From positions 1,612,756 through 1,676,755 of the forward strand of contig JAAOMT010000664.1 in NCBI GenBank assembly GCA_016748015.1: a DNA stretch of 64,000 bases. Direction: 5' to 3'. The notes beneath the pieces are model-generated. The model did not search any database. It was not told the DNA's origin and saw only the letters and a program-made list of their open reading frames with translations. Source of the stretch: Geosiphon pyriformis (lineage: Eukaryota; Glomeromycota; Glomeromycetes; Archaeosporales; Geosiphonaceae). Of this stretch, positions 14,201-27,575 are shown in pieces (position 1 is the first letter of the stretch; the number at the start of each line of letters is the position of its first letter). The translations under genes and the position numbers were made by a program.

Positions 14201-15905
14201 ATCTTTATAAAATGTTTTTGGCTAAAATAGTGCATATTTTTTTGGACAATAGTTTTTTATTGATAAATAATTTGCCTTATATATTTTTTAGTCTTAACAA
14301 GTTTCTTATATTAAATGTTTTAAAAGCTTTATTGTACTTTGATAAGATTGGTTTTTTGAAAAGATTTGGTGTGGCTTTTTGTGATAAGCTTTTGAATAAG
14401 CAAAACAAAGTTATAGATTAAAAAACATTTTGTTGTTAAAAAAATTGAATTTTAAGAAACTTGTGTCTTTTTAATTTGTTGTAACATTAAAGTTTTTGTA
14501 TAATATTAACTTTGTGCCAGTATTTTCTGGTGTAATTTTTGAGTTGATAAATAATAGTGTATTGTTAACAAATAAGTTTTTAACTTTAAAAAAAAGTTTG
14601 TATAAAGTTTGGTTAAATATAATTAATATGTATACTAATAAATTTCTAAAAAATTTGAATTTTTCTGTTGTTGTTGACAGAACTGTTATTTATTTTTCTA
14701 AGATAGATTTGGAAGTTAAAATCAGAATTTATGAACTGCTATCTTTAATACTGGCTAAATTGCAGACTGTTGCTTTTTTTCTAAAATATATGCTTTTTTT
14801 ATATACTGTAATTGTATATTTGGATAGCCAGACTGTTATAGATATTTGTATATCAGAATTGAAATCATCAAATTTTGATTTTAATACTAATGCTGAATGG
14901 AAAAAAAACATATTGTAAACTTGTTTAGAAATAAAGATCTTTTAGTGATTTGATTAAAGATTAAGAAACATTCAAAAATTTTTTGCAATATTTGTGCTGA
15001 TGTTTTGATAAATAAGACTGCTTGTTTTTTTTGTTGTTATTAACATATGTGAATATTTTATTAAAACTAATAGTTTGACAATGTTTGATAATATTTGTTA
15101 TTTTGCTTATAATATATATAGATTAATAAATTGGATCTATTAAAAACCTAGATCTGGTTTTAAAGTAATAAAAAAATTTTTAATTTATAAAATTAATTGA
15201 ATTTAGACTCCTATAGTTTGACATATAAATTTACATATGCTTTTAGATTTTACTAATAAGATTTTAACTAATTTATATATATATTTTATAAAGACAATTC
15301 ATAGAAGATTGTCTGTTATGATTAAAAAAGACTTTACAACAAAAAATACTTGGGTGTTTTGTGTTTACAGTATGAGAAGATTGAATTTTTTGATTATGTA
15401 TTTATATATTCAAAAAAAGTTAATTTTTACAAGAATATAGTACTTGACTAGATTATGGTTTGAAGATTTTTAATGGGATTTTATGTTTTATTGTCTTTTA
15501 TAGTGGTAGAATCTTTTTTTTATGCTTGTTAGATATTAGATTATATGTATTTTTTTGCAAAAACTTTATGTTCAAAGACTAGTACTATAAAACTATATAT
15601 ATATTCAATAATTTGAAAAAAATTATTCAGATCTTGGTTAATTTTGTGTATAAATTAAATAAATAATATTATTTTGAATTGTGAGAGTTTAGATTTAGAT
15701 ACAGAACTAATATAAAAAAATATAAGTTAATTGGTAATAATAGAATAATACTTAATATATTTTATATTTTAATATTAGATTTGTTAAATAGAATAATTAA
15801 ACTGATTAGTATTGATAAGTTATTTGGTGTTAATTTTGGTTTTTATAAATCTTGTTTGTTTTTTTCAGATTTAAATAGTAAAATTACTGTTTACATAAGA
15901 GTATA
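11300..15905 (+). pseudogene. LINE ORF2, hypermutated (EN, RT, RNase H remnants)
   Basis: The endonuclease trace at 11536-11730 contains LGENFNENNF, the counterpart of SGDFNENGF in copy A (Asp to Glu at the key site). The RT trace around 13500-13800 contains AFVNN at 13529-13543, where copy B has AFVDD: both catalytic Asp are Asn through G-to-A changes. The 14496-14918 piece carries the RNase H fragment AKLQTVAF (copy B: VELQAIAL) and YLDSQTVIDIC. Dozens of stops separate the pieces. The minus-strand open frame at 13177-13791 is a shadow. Confidence 0.7.
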
Positions 15906-16045
15906 GTGTTGTTTTAATTAATTTGAATAATTAGTTATATGTAAAAAAAACATAAATTATATTTAATTAGAATTTCAAGTTTTAATTTTATATATTAGAT
16001 AGTAATTAAATTGTATTTATTAAACTTAATAAAAATAAAAATAAT
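15903..16045 (+). repeat. LINE 3' tail of copy C, hypermutated
   Basis: Aligns without gaps to the tail at 50002-50137. Across 15920-15947 versus 50015-50042 there are 12 differences in 28 positions and all are transitions: all six C are T and six of nine G are A. Downstream, ATTAGATAGTAATTA matches ATTAGATAGCAGTTA of the young copy. This marks the 3' end of copy C. Confidence 0.8.
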
Positions 16046-18490
16046 AAAATATGTATTTTTATAAACTATTATAATATGATTATATATTAATAATTAATAT
16101 TATATAAAATACATTATATTTTAGTTTTTTTTTTAAATTAAATACAATTTATATATAATTAGATATAAATTTAAATTAAATTAAATTATATTATAATTAA
16201 AGAAAAAAATATACTTTAGAAAAATATTTTATTTATAAAAACAATTAAAATACAATTATTTTTAATTATATTATTTATTTATTTAATAATATTATTTGTA
16301 TTTAATTTAATATTAAAAATTTAAAATTATTAAAAAACCAAATATTTTTTTATTAATTTTATTATTAAAAATATACATTTTTTTATTATTTTTAATATTA
16401 TATTTTGTTTTTAATTTATTAATTTTCTTATACAACTTACTTAATTTTATTTTAATTATAGCATAATTATTTTTTAATTTAGTATACAAAACAAAAAAAA
16501 CATTAAGTAACTTAGTAATTAAAATAATTAAAGTACTAATAAATTTAATAATAAATCTAATCAATAAAACTAATATAATTAATTTAAATTTCTAAAAAGT
16601 TAATTTAGAAATAATTATAAAATTTACAATAATAAAAATAACAAAAATAATTAAAAACATAATAGCAAAAAAAAACCAACAAAATAAATATTTTAATATA
16701 TAACTTAATATTAATAAAATAAAATTCAAAATTTTTAAAACCAACTACAAATTTAAATAAAAACTTTAAAAAAATAAATAAAAATACTTTATAATTTACA
16801 ATCAAATAATCTAAATCTTAATATTTAAAACAATATTAATAATCAAAAATTTTTTATTAAATACATTATTTTTTAAAGTTTTAATTCTAAAAATTATAAT
16901 ATTTAAATTTTTTAAAAACCAAAAATAACAATTATATATTATATAATTACTAAAAAAAATTAAAAAATAAAACAAATATAATTACAAACTTAAAAAACCA
17001 GCTTATTAATTTTAAAAACAATGTATTTAAATAAAATTAATCAACTTAGTTTTAAAGATATTATAAAAGACAATAAATTTTTTTAATTAACAAAAAAAAA
17101 TTCTGATATTGTTTTTAATTATTAAACTAATTAGCAATTAAAACAATTATAATTATATTAAAACCTTAAAATAAACAATAATATATTGTTAAATATTAAT
17201 AAATTTTAATATAGCTTAAAAAATATCTTTAATATTATTAATAATAATACTATTAAATATATTTTACAAAATAATAGTAAAATTTTTAATCATATTTCAC
17301 AGAATAATATTAATAAAAAAAAACAAATTCAAAAACTATCATAGATTTAATAATTTTAAAAGTAAAAAAATAAACAAAACTAGTAAACTCAATTTTAATA
17401 CCAATAGTTAAAAAAACTTAAAATATAAATTTTATATAAAAAAAACTTATATTGTTTTTAAATACTGATTTTACATTAATAAAATTATGTACAAATTAAT
17501 AGACAGTTTTAATATAAGCAATTTAATTTAAAAAAACATTAAAATAAAGATTATTTATTCAAAATTTTTTTTTAAGTATTATTAAAGAAAATATTATTAA
17601 AAAACAAAAAAACCAAATTTAATTTTTATTTAATTAGTTTATATATTATAATCAAATAATTTAATTAATTAATTAATTAATTAAAAACATATGTAAAAAT
17701 ATAATTTGTTTTGCTTTTATAATTAATTAAAGACCAATATATTAAACAATATAATTAAAAATTAATTTAAATCAAAGATTACCCAACATGTTTTTATTGC
17801 TATTATTTAAAACAAAAAACTTTTAACATTTTTAGTTATAACATAATTAAATATTATACAAATAATACAAAACTGACAAAAAAAGCCAAAAAAAACCAAA
17901 GCATTATTATTTATAATAAAAAAAACTAGTGTTAAAATAACAAAATTAGCATTAAAAACACCAAAATTTTTTTTTAGCAATTTAAAAAAATTGTTATCAA
18001 TAATAACAAAGAGTTAAAGAGATTGCTTCTTAGTTGTTTTGGTTATTTAAGCAGCAGTAAAAAAAAGAATAAAAGAAAAAAACAACTTAGTTATTGGCTT
18101 TTTATTAAATATTTTAAGGCTTTTGGTTATACCAGAGTTACTCCAAATGAACTTTTATAAAAAGATTGCAACTTTTTTACTTTTTGCTTTGGTTGTGGTC
18201 ATAAAATTATTAAAAAAAAAGAGTTGTATATTTTTTAAAAAAAACATGATATTTAATTAAACCAATAAAAAAAAATAGTATGTGTAATTTATTAAAAAAT
18301 TAGTTTTTTGAAAAGTAAAAATAAAGACAATTATAATCTTAAAAATATCAAATAAAAAAATCATAGATTAAATTACAATTAATTATTAACATTTACATTT
18401 ACATAATAATAAATTAACAAAAAATTTATTAAATTTTTAAAAAAAACTATAAATATATATATTAAAATAATTCAATTTTGAATAAAAAAA
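16046..18490. other. AT-rich DNA, no identifiable element
   Basis: About 2.4 kb of AT-rich sequence. Two minus-strand open frames (16564-16313 and 16805-16605) are Ile/Lys/Phe-rich with no motif and look like composition artefacts. The stretch 18080-18200 is slightly richer in G and C and reads AFGYTRVTPNELL then a Cys pair, suggesting a buried coding relic that I cannot assign. Confidence 0.4.
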
Positions 18491-18505
18491 TGATTTTTTT
18501 CATGT

Positions 18506-18506
18506 A

Positions 18507-18575
<69 letters not shown>
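18506..18575. repeat. (AAT)n microsatellite at the compartment edge
   Basis: About 70 bp of perfect AAT repeats. To its left the DNA is CpG-poor and AT-only. From 18576 onward ordinary host sequence with CG dinucleotides begins. Confidence 0.95.
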
Positions 18576-18576
<1 letters not shown>

Positions 18577-19263
18577 GGGAGAAAAAGCCATGATTATTAT
18601 TTAACATCATACGTGTATTATTCATTTGCAAAAAAAAAAAAAAAGTTTTTTTCTGGTTAAACCAATTCTTAATGAGGCAACTTTGGAATGTTCAAAATGT
18701 TTATGCATCGAAAAAAAAAGTCCCTTACATGAGCAAACAACGGTGATCGTTGTAGATCTGTGTTAATCATGGTAAACCTCACTCCAAACTCTAGAAACGG
18801 AGATTGCGATTCTACGCGTGGTAACTGGGTAACAATGCAAGAAAAGAAATCCCGAAAGCACCAATGATGGGGGATCTGAAAAATAAAAAAAAAAGATGCG
18901 GGAAAAAAATATACAAGAATTTGAAAAAGAGAAAGGGCTAATCAATCGAATTTTAAATTTTCATTTTTTATTATTTTAATTTATTATTGTATTGTATTTT
19001 ATTAGCTGGGAAAATTTAAACTTAAACTTCTTTTAAAGAAACCGAATGTAATTTGATGTGTAACATAACAATTTTTTAGAAGGTATGTGATTGTAACCTG
19101 AGATTGATAGGGTTCAATTTTATGCATTATTGTTTTTTTTTTCCTCAGGAATTGTGTTGAAACATGAAAACCGTTTTTTTGAATTTCAAATTTGGTCATA
19201 TAAAGGTTCAAAAAAGAATAATTTTCAAAAATTCTTTTTGTTCTATCAGATTTATTTTATCAA

Positions 19264-19365
19264 GATAGAAAGAAAGAAAGAAAGAAAGAAAGATAAAAAG
19301 AAAGAATAAAAGAAAAGAAAGAAAAGAAAGAAAGAAAGAAAAGAAAGAAAGAAAGAAAGAAAGAA

Positions 19366-19441
<76 letters not shown>
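19264..19441. repeat. (GAAA)n microsatellite
   Basis: About 178 bp of GAAA/AGAAA units, interrupted in the first half and perfect in the second. On the minus strand it opens a Phe/Leu/Ser repeat frame that is not a gene. Confidence 0.95.
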
Positions 19442-19443
<2 letters not shown>

Positions 19444-19605
19444 AAAAGCTAAAAAGATGAGTGAAACTAAAAGAAGAAGATTGAAAATTCATGAAATTGT
19501 ATACAACTGTCATCCCTAAAACAATTAACAAATTTTGTGTGAGGGTGTTCAAAATGAAAATGAAAAAAACCGCAGTCTCTACGTATTTCTTAAAAATCAA
19601 GAAAT

Positions 19606-19710
19606 TAAATCAATCAATCAATCAACCAACCAACCCCCAATCAATCAACCAATCAATAAATCAACCAACCAACCGACCAATCAAGCAATCAAGTAATAAA
19701 TCAATCAAGT
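19606..19710. repeat. (CAAT/CAAC)n tetranucleotide repeat
   Basis: Imperfect tetranucleotide array of CAAT, CAAC and CGAC units, about 105 bp. It lies among non-coding host DNA. Confidence 0.9.
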
Positions 19711-19989
19711 AATAAATTCAACGATCACGATAATTAAATTTAATTCAAGATGAACACTAAATCGATTCTATGCATGAAAAAATTCTTGATAGTAACATGT
19801 TACGTTTTTAATATCTTGTTGGTGGTTTTGGAAATTGAATAATAATAAACTATGGAAAAAATGGATTTTTGATTTGCTAATCGCATTATTTACAATGTAT
19901 GATTTTATCTAAAGTGGTACAATTGATAACGATGTAATTTAAACTCGTGGATTATTCCAAAAAAAAAAAAACCGTGTGTGTGATATCTG

Positions 19990-19995
19990 TGTGTA

Positions 19996-20026
<31 letters not shown>

Positions 20027-20066
20027 ATGTATGTGTATATGTGTATATGTGTATGTGTGTGTATAT
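19990..20066. repeat. (GTCT)n followed by (TATGTG)n
   Basis: Compound microsatellite: about seven GTCT units, then alternating TATGTG/TGTATA units with left-handed-DNA-prone purine-pyrimidine alternation. Confidence 0.9.
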
Positions 20067-20203
20067 GATAAATTATTTTAACGATATTAGGGAATCATTT
20101 GAATTATGAATAGGGTGATATGAGAAAATATCTCGGAACAATGTTTAAAAATGTAAATTTTTTTTCTGATAGAAAATGAAATGAAAATTATTATTTTTCA
20201 AAT

Positions 20204-20464
20204 TAAGAATTTACAACATTTAAAGGCTTATCTTTGTTATATCGTGATCAATATTACGACACAAAGTTATTTATCAAATATGTGACATGGGACCATAAAG
20301 TATACAAGGCAACTTCTAAAAAAGTTTTTATGCATTTTGTACCAGATTCTACATTCGACGATCCAGCCATTAACCAACCAACCTTAACCAGAAAATTGGC
20401 GGCACGTAATCAAACAAGCAGCATGGTCAAAGATAAAAAAAAAAAGAGTTTACTGAACCCTTGA
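20204..20464 (+). other. possible coding exon, unrecognised
   Basis: An 80-odd codon open stretch with balanced amino-acid composition (FIKYVTWDHKVYKAT, then FMHFVPDSTFDDPA and a Lys-rich C-terminus). It contains several CG dinucleotides, unlike the microsatellite-driven frames around it. No ATG opens it, no clear splice acceptor precedes it and no neighbouring exon is evident. It may be an exon of a poorly preserved host gene or chance. No function can be assigned. Confidence 0.2.
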
Positions 20465-20832
20465 TTTACACGGCAAGCTCAACCCTAATTTCGTGTTACC
20501 TAATATCTCGGAGAATGATTATTGGTTATTTTAAGATTTTATCAAAGGAAAAATATCGAAACCTTTTTTATTCTTTATTTTTTTAAAAAAAAAGCGGAGA
20601 TTTTTTTTTAAGCATCATGTTCCTTTTTAGACAGGAACGAGTGTGTTAAACAGAATTGGATTTTTGGTGTTTTGGGTGTTTAAGTGGTTAGTTTTGATCA
20701 TGTATTATATTTATTGTTTATCTGTGTTTAGAAGCGGGGTTACAGGTACAGGTATATAATGTATGTATTATGCATTGTGAGAATCTGTATCCCAATATTT
20801 TCTAATTACCGTTCAGATAAAGTTTTTTTATG

Positions 20833-20870
<38 letters not shown>
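20833..20870. repeat. (TCA)n microsatellite
   Basis: About 12 perfect ATC/TCA units in otherwise unique host DNA. Confidence 0.95.
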
Positions 20871-21077
20871 GATTAAATTTTTTTGATTGAATAAAATTAA
20901 TTTGATTATAAAGCTTTAATTTCAACATCAGATATTACGTTGTTCCTTTAATTAAAGGAACGCATGTGATTAATTTTTAAAGTTTGCATAATTCTATTAC
21001 CGAACATGAAGATCATTTTAAATAATTATTTGTAAAATTATTAAAGTTAAAGTTAAAGTTTCAGTGAGAGGATATGT

Positions 21078-21179
21078 AATGGTAGTGGTGGTAGTGGTGG
21101 TGTTGGTGTTGGTGTTGGTGGTGATGGTAATGGTGGTAGTGGTAGTGGTAGTGGTAGTGGTGATAGTGAGTGATGGTAA

Positions 21180-21229
<50 letters not shown>

Positions 21230-21230
21230 A
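21078..21230. repeat. (GGT/AGT)n compound microsatellite
   Basis: About 150 bp: GGT-rich units with AGT and GAT variants, then about 16 perfect AGT units. It generates an artefactual Val/Ser open frame. Confidence 0.95.
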
Positions 21231-21477
21231 TTATAATATTAGTGTGTTAATGGTAGTCGTAATGATGATAGAGTTCACAGGCGAGAATCACCGTTCACTC
21301 CTGCTTCACCAATTGAACACAAAAAAACCCTATGCAGACACAATAAAATTATTAATTAATTGAAATTAGAACAACGAATTATAATACGAGTTCAAGTGTT
21401 CAATAGAAAAATAATTATTTTTTTCCTAAAAAATCTATTGAATTTCTAAACAGGAGCGAGTTTACAATAGAAATAGC

Positions 21478-21708
21478 AATATTAGTAGTAATATTAGTAA
21501 TATTAGTAGTAATATTAGTAATATTAGTAATAGTAGTATTAATAATAATAATAGTAATAGCAGTAGTAGTAGTATTAGTAGTAGTAGTAATAGTAGTAAT
21601 AGTAGTAGTAATAATAGTAGTAATAATAGTAGTAATAATAGTAGTAGTATTAGTAATTGTAGTAGTAGTGTTAGTAATAGTAGTAGTAATAGTAGTATCA
21701 GTAGTAGA
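21478..21708. repeat. (AGT/AAT)n long imperfect microsatellite
   Basis: About 230 bp of AGT and AAT/ATT triplets in irregular higher-order order. The minus-strand Thr/Ile frame across it (21795-21415) is repeat-derived. Confidence 0.95.
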
Positions 21709-22197
21709 TAAAGTGTGTGTTAAATCATTTTTAATTATTTTAGAAAGAATAAAGGAAAAAAGATGGAGGGAAAAAATCCAAAAAAAGGTGGGCATGTATT
21801 ACAAAATGGGGGAAAGTCATAAGTAAAATTTCGTCCTTCCTGAACAAATCAAGGTTAAACTAAAATTTAATTCGGAAATTAATAATATATAATTATCACG
21901 GGACATAAAAATTTCTCGTTCGATTTAAATGACCGTGCGTACTTGCATGCATGCATGGAAATTATCTCATTTACTGATTGGATCAAAATGAAGAATAAAA
22001 TCACGTGGTATAATACATTGTTTAACAATAGGTGAGCAAACAAAAAAAAGTTTTTTTAAGGAAATATAAAAAAGCGATATCTAAATATTTACCAATAGCA
22101 TTTCTCATGCATGTCGTGCAGATGGTCTGTGCGTTTGTATGGTTTTTCAAGTTTGAAAAGTTGGTAACTCGAATAAGGATCTATAATAAAATCCCCA

Positions 22198-22292
22198 ATA
22201 GTGGTGGTGATGGTGGTAGTGATGGTGGTAGTGATAGTGGTAGTGATAGTGGTAGTGGTAGTGGTAGTTGTTGTAGTGGTAATGGTTGTGGT
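22198..22292. repeat. (GGTAGT)n microsatellite
   Basis: About 95 bp of GGT, AGT and GAT triplets, opening spurious Gly/Ser and Val frames. Confidence 0.9.
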
Positions 22293-22893
22293 GGGTATAT
22301 GTACATATTTTTTTGAAAAAACTTTATTACATCATGAGAAATTTCCTTTTTATTTTTTAATAGGTTCATTTTTTTTTGTTTTGATCGTGTCATCATTCGG
22401 TAAGGGTTAGTCTGGGGATATCTATTCTTTGAGAAGAAAAAAATTCACATAAGGTTATTCATGTGGGTAGTACAGTTTTAAATAAAAAAATATATTTTTA
22501 TTTTTTATTTTTATTTTTATTTTTTCTTCAAACGTATCTTATCTAGAATTAAAACATAATGACATCAAAAATAATGAATCATAATTTTTTTGGAAAACAT
22601 TTTTCCCAAATTTTTTTATCGTATGATTTCAAATACACCAATCATCAATTTGATTTCAAATCCTTTTTTTTCAAAATATTTTGATTTAAAATCTTCTCAC
22701 GTAAGCCCTTTTTTTACCTTTTTTTGACTTGAAAAGGAAAAAAAAGTGTGCAAAAGTAAATTTTTCATGAATTAAGAATAGACCAATTCCCATCATTTGG
22801 TTACGACAAACAAAAATTCTTTTAGAAGGAGAATGACCTCAAACTAGCATTTCGGCATCAAAACTATGATGAAGATGAAGATTATTTTTATAA

Positions 22894-22934
<41 letters not shown>

Positions 22935-24819
22935 TTTATTTTTATTTCTTACAACAAAAAAAGGGGGGTTTAATCTTAATATATAGATTTACGAAAAAGA
23001 AATTTTGAATTGATTTTGAATAAAATCGACCGAATTTAAAAAATTTTAACTGGTTTTTCATTTGAACCAGTTATTAAATAAATAAATAAATAAATAAAAA
23101 GAATTCTTTATAATTTTTTTCATTTAATGTTTAAAATTGCTTTAACCCTTCAAATGAACCAAGATGGGCTAACACTTTCTTAATTTTTTTTTTTTTAAGG
23201 GTTTTTTTTTTCATACCAAAAATAAATAAATCTAGAACCGATTTGAATTAATTTAAATATTTTGAAATCCAATTCCCTTATTTCGTGATTAAATTTAAAA
23301 AGGAATTCCACATTTTTTTTCAACCAGTTGTTGTTGTTGTTGTTGTTGTTTATGTTACGGATTTCAAAATGAGCTTATTTTGTTTTTTCTTGTTCTAGAT
23401 CCATTGGGTTTACCATATTAGCAAAGGATTTTTTGGATAGTTAAAAAATTTAAAATTTTTTTTTTTTTTTTACTATTTAAGATTGATTTATTGATTTATT
23501 GATTTATTGATTCAATGGGTGGAGGTGGTAAGGAACATTTTGTGTGTTCTTTTTTTTAACGCCGTATGATCTTGAAAGAGAGAAATGCGCGATTTCTTTT
23601 TTGTTTTTTTTTAACCGCAGGAAAAGAATAATGGTTCGATTAGTTGAAACTAATCAATCAAAAATGGAAATTAGAATAGACTGAATGGAATAAATGAGAT
23701 AGTTAATTAATCATTCGTTTTTTGTAGATCATTTAAAATTAAACTTGACTTTACTAGATTAGGGATTTATAAAAAATAAAGCTCCGATTACGATGATGTT
23801 AAATGATGATGATGATGATGATGATGATGATAATAATAATATTAATAATAATACCTCACATTGATGGATGATGAATTTTAATCTCGGGGGTTTTTTCTTT
23901 CAAAAGTTCTCGATTAATTTATTTAATTTACCCGACCATTCGAATTTTTTTTTGACATCAACAACACAAATAAAATGTGGGATAATTAATTTGGGCATCA
24001 TTTGTATATTAAACAATCTTTGATAATGATTACATAAACTGCTTCGTTTTTCCAAAAAAAAAAAAAATCGCCGACCGACAGACTTGTAAAGTTGATAGAT
24101 TGATCCCTTGAAGGATTTTTTTTATGATTATTATTATTATTATTAAAAATTGTTTTAGACTCGGGGAAATCTTAAAAAATGAGGAACTAATAGGTATTGG
24201 TAGTGGAATAGCGATAGCGAAAAGGTTAGGAATAATAAACATCTTTTTTATTTTTTTTAAGCCTTTTATTAATTTAATCCCTTCCTGGATTTAAATTCAG
24301 AATTTGATACGAGTTTTATTAATTAGAATTCAGAATGGTCACCGAGATCAATTAATTAATTAATTGATTGATTGATTGATTGATTGATTGATAGAATTTT
24401 TGATTGATAGAATTTTTGATTGAGTGATTTATGCCTATATTATTTGTCATACCACAAGAACATGCAATTATGATTCCTTTTGTTAATGTCACAATTTTTC
24501 TTAAGGATTAAAAATTTTATAATTTTCCAAGCATTGAAAAAAAAAAGTTCAAATCTCGGTTTCAATCGTACACAATTTAACTTCTTTTTCACAATCTTAT
24601 GGTGAAACCATTGCTACAAATCAACTATCGTTAGAGTGATTTCAAAAATAATAATAATAATAATAATAATAAAAGTTTTTCCTTTATCGCGTGCAAAAAT
24701 AATTTATTAGTAGTAATAGTAGTAGTAGTAGTAGTACTAAAACTAGATTTCATGCTGTACTAGTAGTAGTACTAGTAGTGGTAGTAGTAGTAGTAGTAGT
24801 AGTAGTAATAGTAGTATTA

Positions 24820-24858
<39 letters not shown>

Positions 24859-25529
24859 GTGGCAGTAGTTATTGTAATATATTTTTTGTTTTACAATTAC
24901 GTTTCATACACTGATATTTTTGGCATTTTATCCTCGATTCAGGGTCAGTCACATTGCTTCGTCATCATTATCACCATCATAATCAACTACTATTAGTAAA
25001 ATTTAAAGTTTGACAAAAATTAAATTTTAATTAAAATTGATGGTCAAACACATTATGGTAAATTGGTTGATCAATGGGCCCGTTTCATGAATGTGTGTGT
25101 GTGTAACAGAAATCTCTCCTAAATTGCCGATATTTAAATTTGTAATAGTTTAAAAAGAGATATACCCTACCTACCTACCTACCTACCTACTTACCTACCT
25201 ACTTACCTACATCATATATATTTATTAACTTGTAAAAGATGCAAACAAAAAATAACTGGTTAGATTGATTAACATCAAACATATTTTCGGTTAGAAGAAA
25301 TAGTTTCAATTCAATTCAATTCGGTTCTCAAAAGATTGTAGTGATTAATGTTGATGATTATATTGATGACAATTTTAACTAATTAATAATTATTTTGATG
25401 ATTTTCCAAATAAAATTTTTTTACTACGATGATGAGAAACACCAAGAGAGAGAGAGAGAGAGAGAGAGAGAATGTTTTTTTTTTTTTTTTTTTAAAATGA
25501 TTTATAAATTTTTTTTTTTTTTTTTTTTT
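22293..25529. other. non-coding host DNA with many short microsatellites
   Basis: No gene-like ORF. Contains (ATT)n at about 22888-22955, (AATA)n 23073-23098, (TTG)n 23328-23350, TTGATTTA units 23480-23512, (GAT)n 23800-23830, (ATTG)n 24350-24393, (AAT)n 24640-24672, an AGT/AAT array 24705-24858, (CTAC)n 25168-25210 and (GA)n 25446-25471. The run ends in poly-T at the assembly gap. Confidence 0.8.
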
Positions 25530-26043
25530 NNNNNNNNNNNNNNNNNNNNNNNNNNNNNNNNNNNNNNNNNNNNNNNNNNNNNNNNNNNNNNNNNNNNNNN
25601 NNNNNNNNNNNNNNNNNNNNNNNNNNNNNNNNNNNNNNNNNNNNNNNNNNNNNNNNNNNNNNNNNNNNNNNNNNNNNNNNNNNNNNNNNNNNNNNNNNNN
25701 NNNNNNNNNNNNNNNNNNNNNNNNNNNNNNNNNNNNNNNNNNNNNNNNNNNNNNNNNNNNNNNNNNNNNNNNNNNNNNNNNNNNNNNNNNNNNNNNNNNN
25801 NNNNNNNNNNNNNNNNNNNNNNNNNNNNNNNNNNNNNNNNNNNNNNNNNNNNNNNNNNNNNNNNNNNNNNNNNNNNNNNNNNNNNNNNNNNNNNNNNNNN
25901 NNNNNNNNNNNNNNNNNNNNNNNNNNNNNNNNNNNNNNNNNNNNNNNNNNNNNNNNNNNNNNNNNNNNNNNNNNNNNNNNNNNNNNNNNNNNNNNNNNNN
26001 NNNNNNNNNNNNNNNNNNNNNNNNNNNNNNNNNNNNNNNNNNN
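25530..26043. other. assembly gap (514 N)
   Basis: Run of N flanked by poly-T on the left and unique sequence on the right. Open frames spanning it are artefacts of N translation. Confidence 1.
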
Positions 26044-26184
26044 GAACCTTAAATCCCATAAAAAAAATTTAAAATAAATACTCGTTACCTATTCTTTTTT
26101 TTTTTTTTTAATTAAATTTTTTTTGATCTTTTTTTTTTTGGTGAAAAAAGGAAAACTATCTTTTTTATTTTATAATTTAATAAT

Positions 26185-26392
26185 TTTATTTTCCTTCTTT
26201 TCTTTCTTTCTTTCTCCCGTCTCTCTTCGTTTTTTTAAATCTATTTCTTCTTATTCTTATTCTTATTCTTCTTATTCTTATTCTTATTCTTCTTTTTCTT
26301 ATTCTTTTTCTTCTTTTTCTTCTTTTTCTTCTTCTTTTTTTCTTCTTCTTCTTCTTCTTCTTCTTCTTCTTCTTCTTCTTCTTCTTCTTTTT
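26185..26392. repeat. pyrimidine tract (TTC/TTATTC)n
   Basis: About 200 bp of TTC, TTATTC and TTTTTC units, a pure pyrimidine strand apart from scattered A. Such mirror-symmetric pyrimidine tracts can form triplex DNA. It lies about 2.8 kb upstream of the zinc-finger gene. Confidence 0.9.
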
Positions 26393-27543
26393 GAATACTT
26401 TTTGTTAGCGAAAAAGTTTTTGCTTTTTCAAAAGACAGAACAATCAATCAATCACAAAATAATAATAAAAGTATACACACAAAACAAATAGAAATTACGA
26501 AAATTAATTCATATAAAGAAATACCAAACACATACTACACAGAATATACAAATATACAAATAATCAATTTCTTTTTATCTTTTCTTTCTTTCCCTTTTTC
26601 TTTTAATTTAAATAATATTTAATCAATTATTCAAGTTATTTCTTAATTTAAAATATTTTTAATTTTAATCCTTTTTTTTATTTTTATTTTTATTTTTATT
26701 TTTCTAGAAAACCAAATTTGAAGCTTAGATCTTTAAACTTGACATTTTGAAACTATACTCCCTTCCCCACAAATAAAAACCCATAATTTCATTTCACTTT
26801 TTTTTTCTCTTCTCTTCTTTTCTTTTCTTTTCTTTTTTTTTCGAGAAAAGAAAACCAATCAATCAATCAACCAACCAACCAACCAACCAACTAACCAATT
26901 AATCAACCGAATAATATTAATTATTTTTTCTTTGAGCAATTCTCGGACGTAAACACATCAAAATAATTATCCAAATCTTTTCAAATTTTATTCCGATTCT
27001 AAACTTTTTCATAATATTCACTCACTCACTCACTCACTCATTCATTCATTCATTAATTCATTCAATCTCTCACTTTAATACCTCACATATACATAAAATA
27101 CACACACACACATACATACACACATATACATATATACACACAACATACACACACACACACACACACGCGCGTGCACGAAAAAAAAATACTTATATACACA
27201 TAAAATTTACGCAAAAAACAACATCAACACATAAAAACAAAAACATAAAACACACGGACATTTTATACTTTTTCCATTTCCTAATCATCTTCATTGAAAA
27301 TCATAATATATATTAAAATTCATATTAATTCAATTAATAATTGAAAATTTTCTTTTTTTAACCTATAAAAGACCAAGAAGAAATAAGAAAACTTTGAATT
27401 TTTCAGGGAAAACAAAACCTTTTTTTCATTATTTTTTACAAAAATATTATTATCTTTTTGATAATCAATAACATTGAATAAAACCACAAACTCGAACCCT
27501 ATCTATTTTACCTAACTACCTTCCTTTCTATCTATCTATCTAA

Positions 27544-27575
<32 letters not shown>

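Larger units (their letters stand above)
9216..16045 (+). mobile_element. LINE copy C, near full length, hypermutated
   Basis: ORF1, endonuclease, RT, RNase H and tail segments appear in the correct order on the plus strand over about 6.8 kb, but nearly every C and most G have been replaced by T and A. Recognisable landmarks are the degenerate ORF1 knuckle near 10550, FKNKLLIMVLSLY (endonuclease) near 11540, FAASAFVNN (RT) at about 13517-13543, the DSQTVID box of RNase H near 14824, and the tail at 15903. It starts immediately downstream of copy B. Its exact 5' end is not visible. Confidence 0.75.

Noticed and set aside
16313-16805. Two minus-strand ORFs in AT-only DNA
   Set aside because: Ile/Lys/Phe composition expected from random AT-rich sequence, with no motif or matching second copy.
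19208-19600. Minus-strand Phe/Leu/Ser-rich ORF resembling a membrane protein
   Set aside because: It is the translation of the GAAA repeat on the opposite strand.
25395-26072. 225-codon ORF across the first gap
   Set aside because: Consists of translated N; not evidence of a gene.
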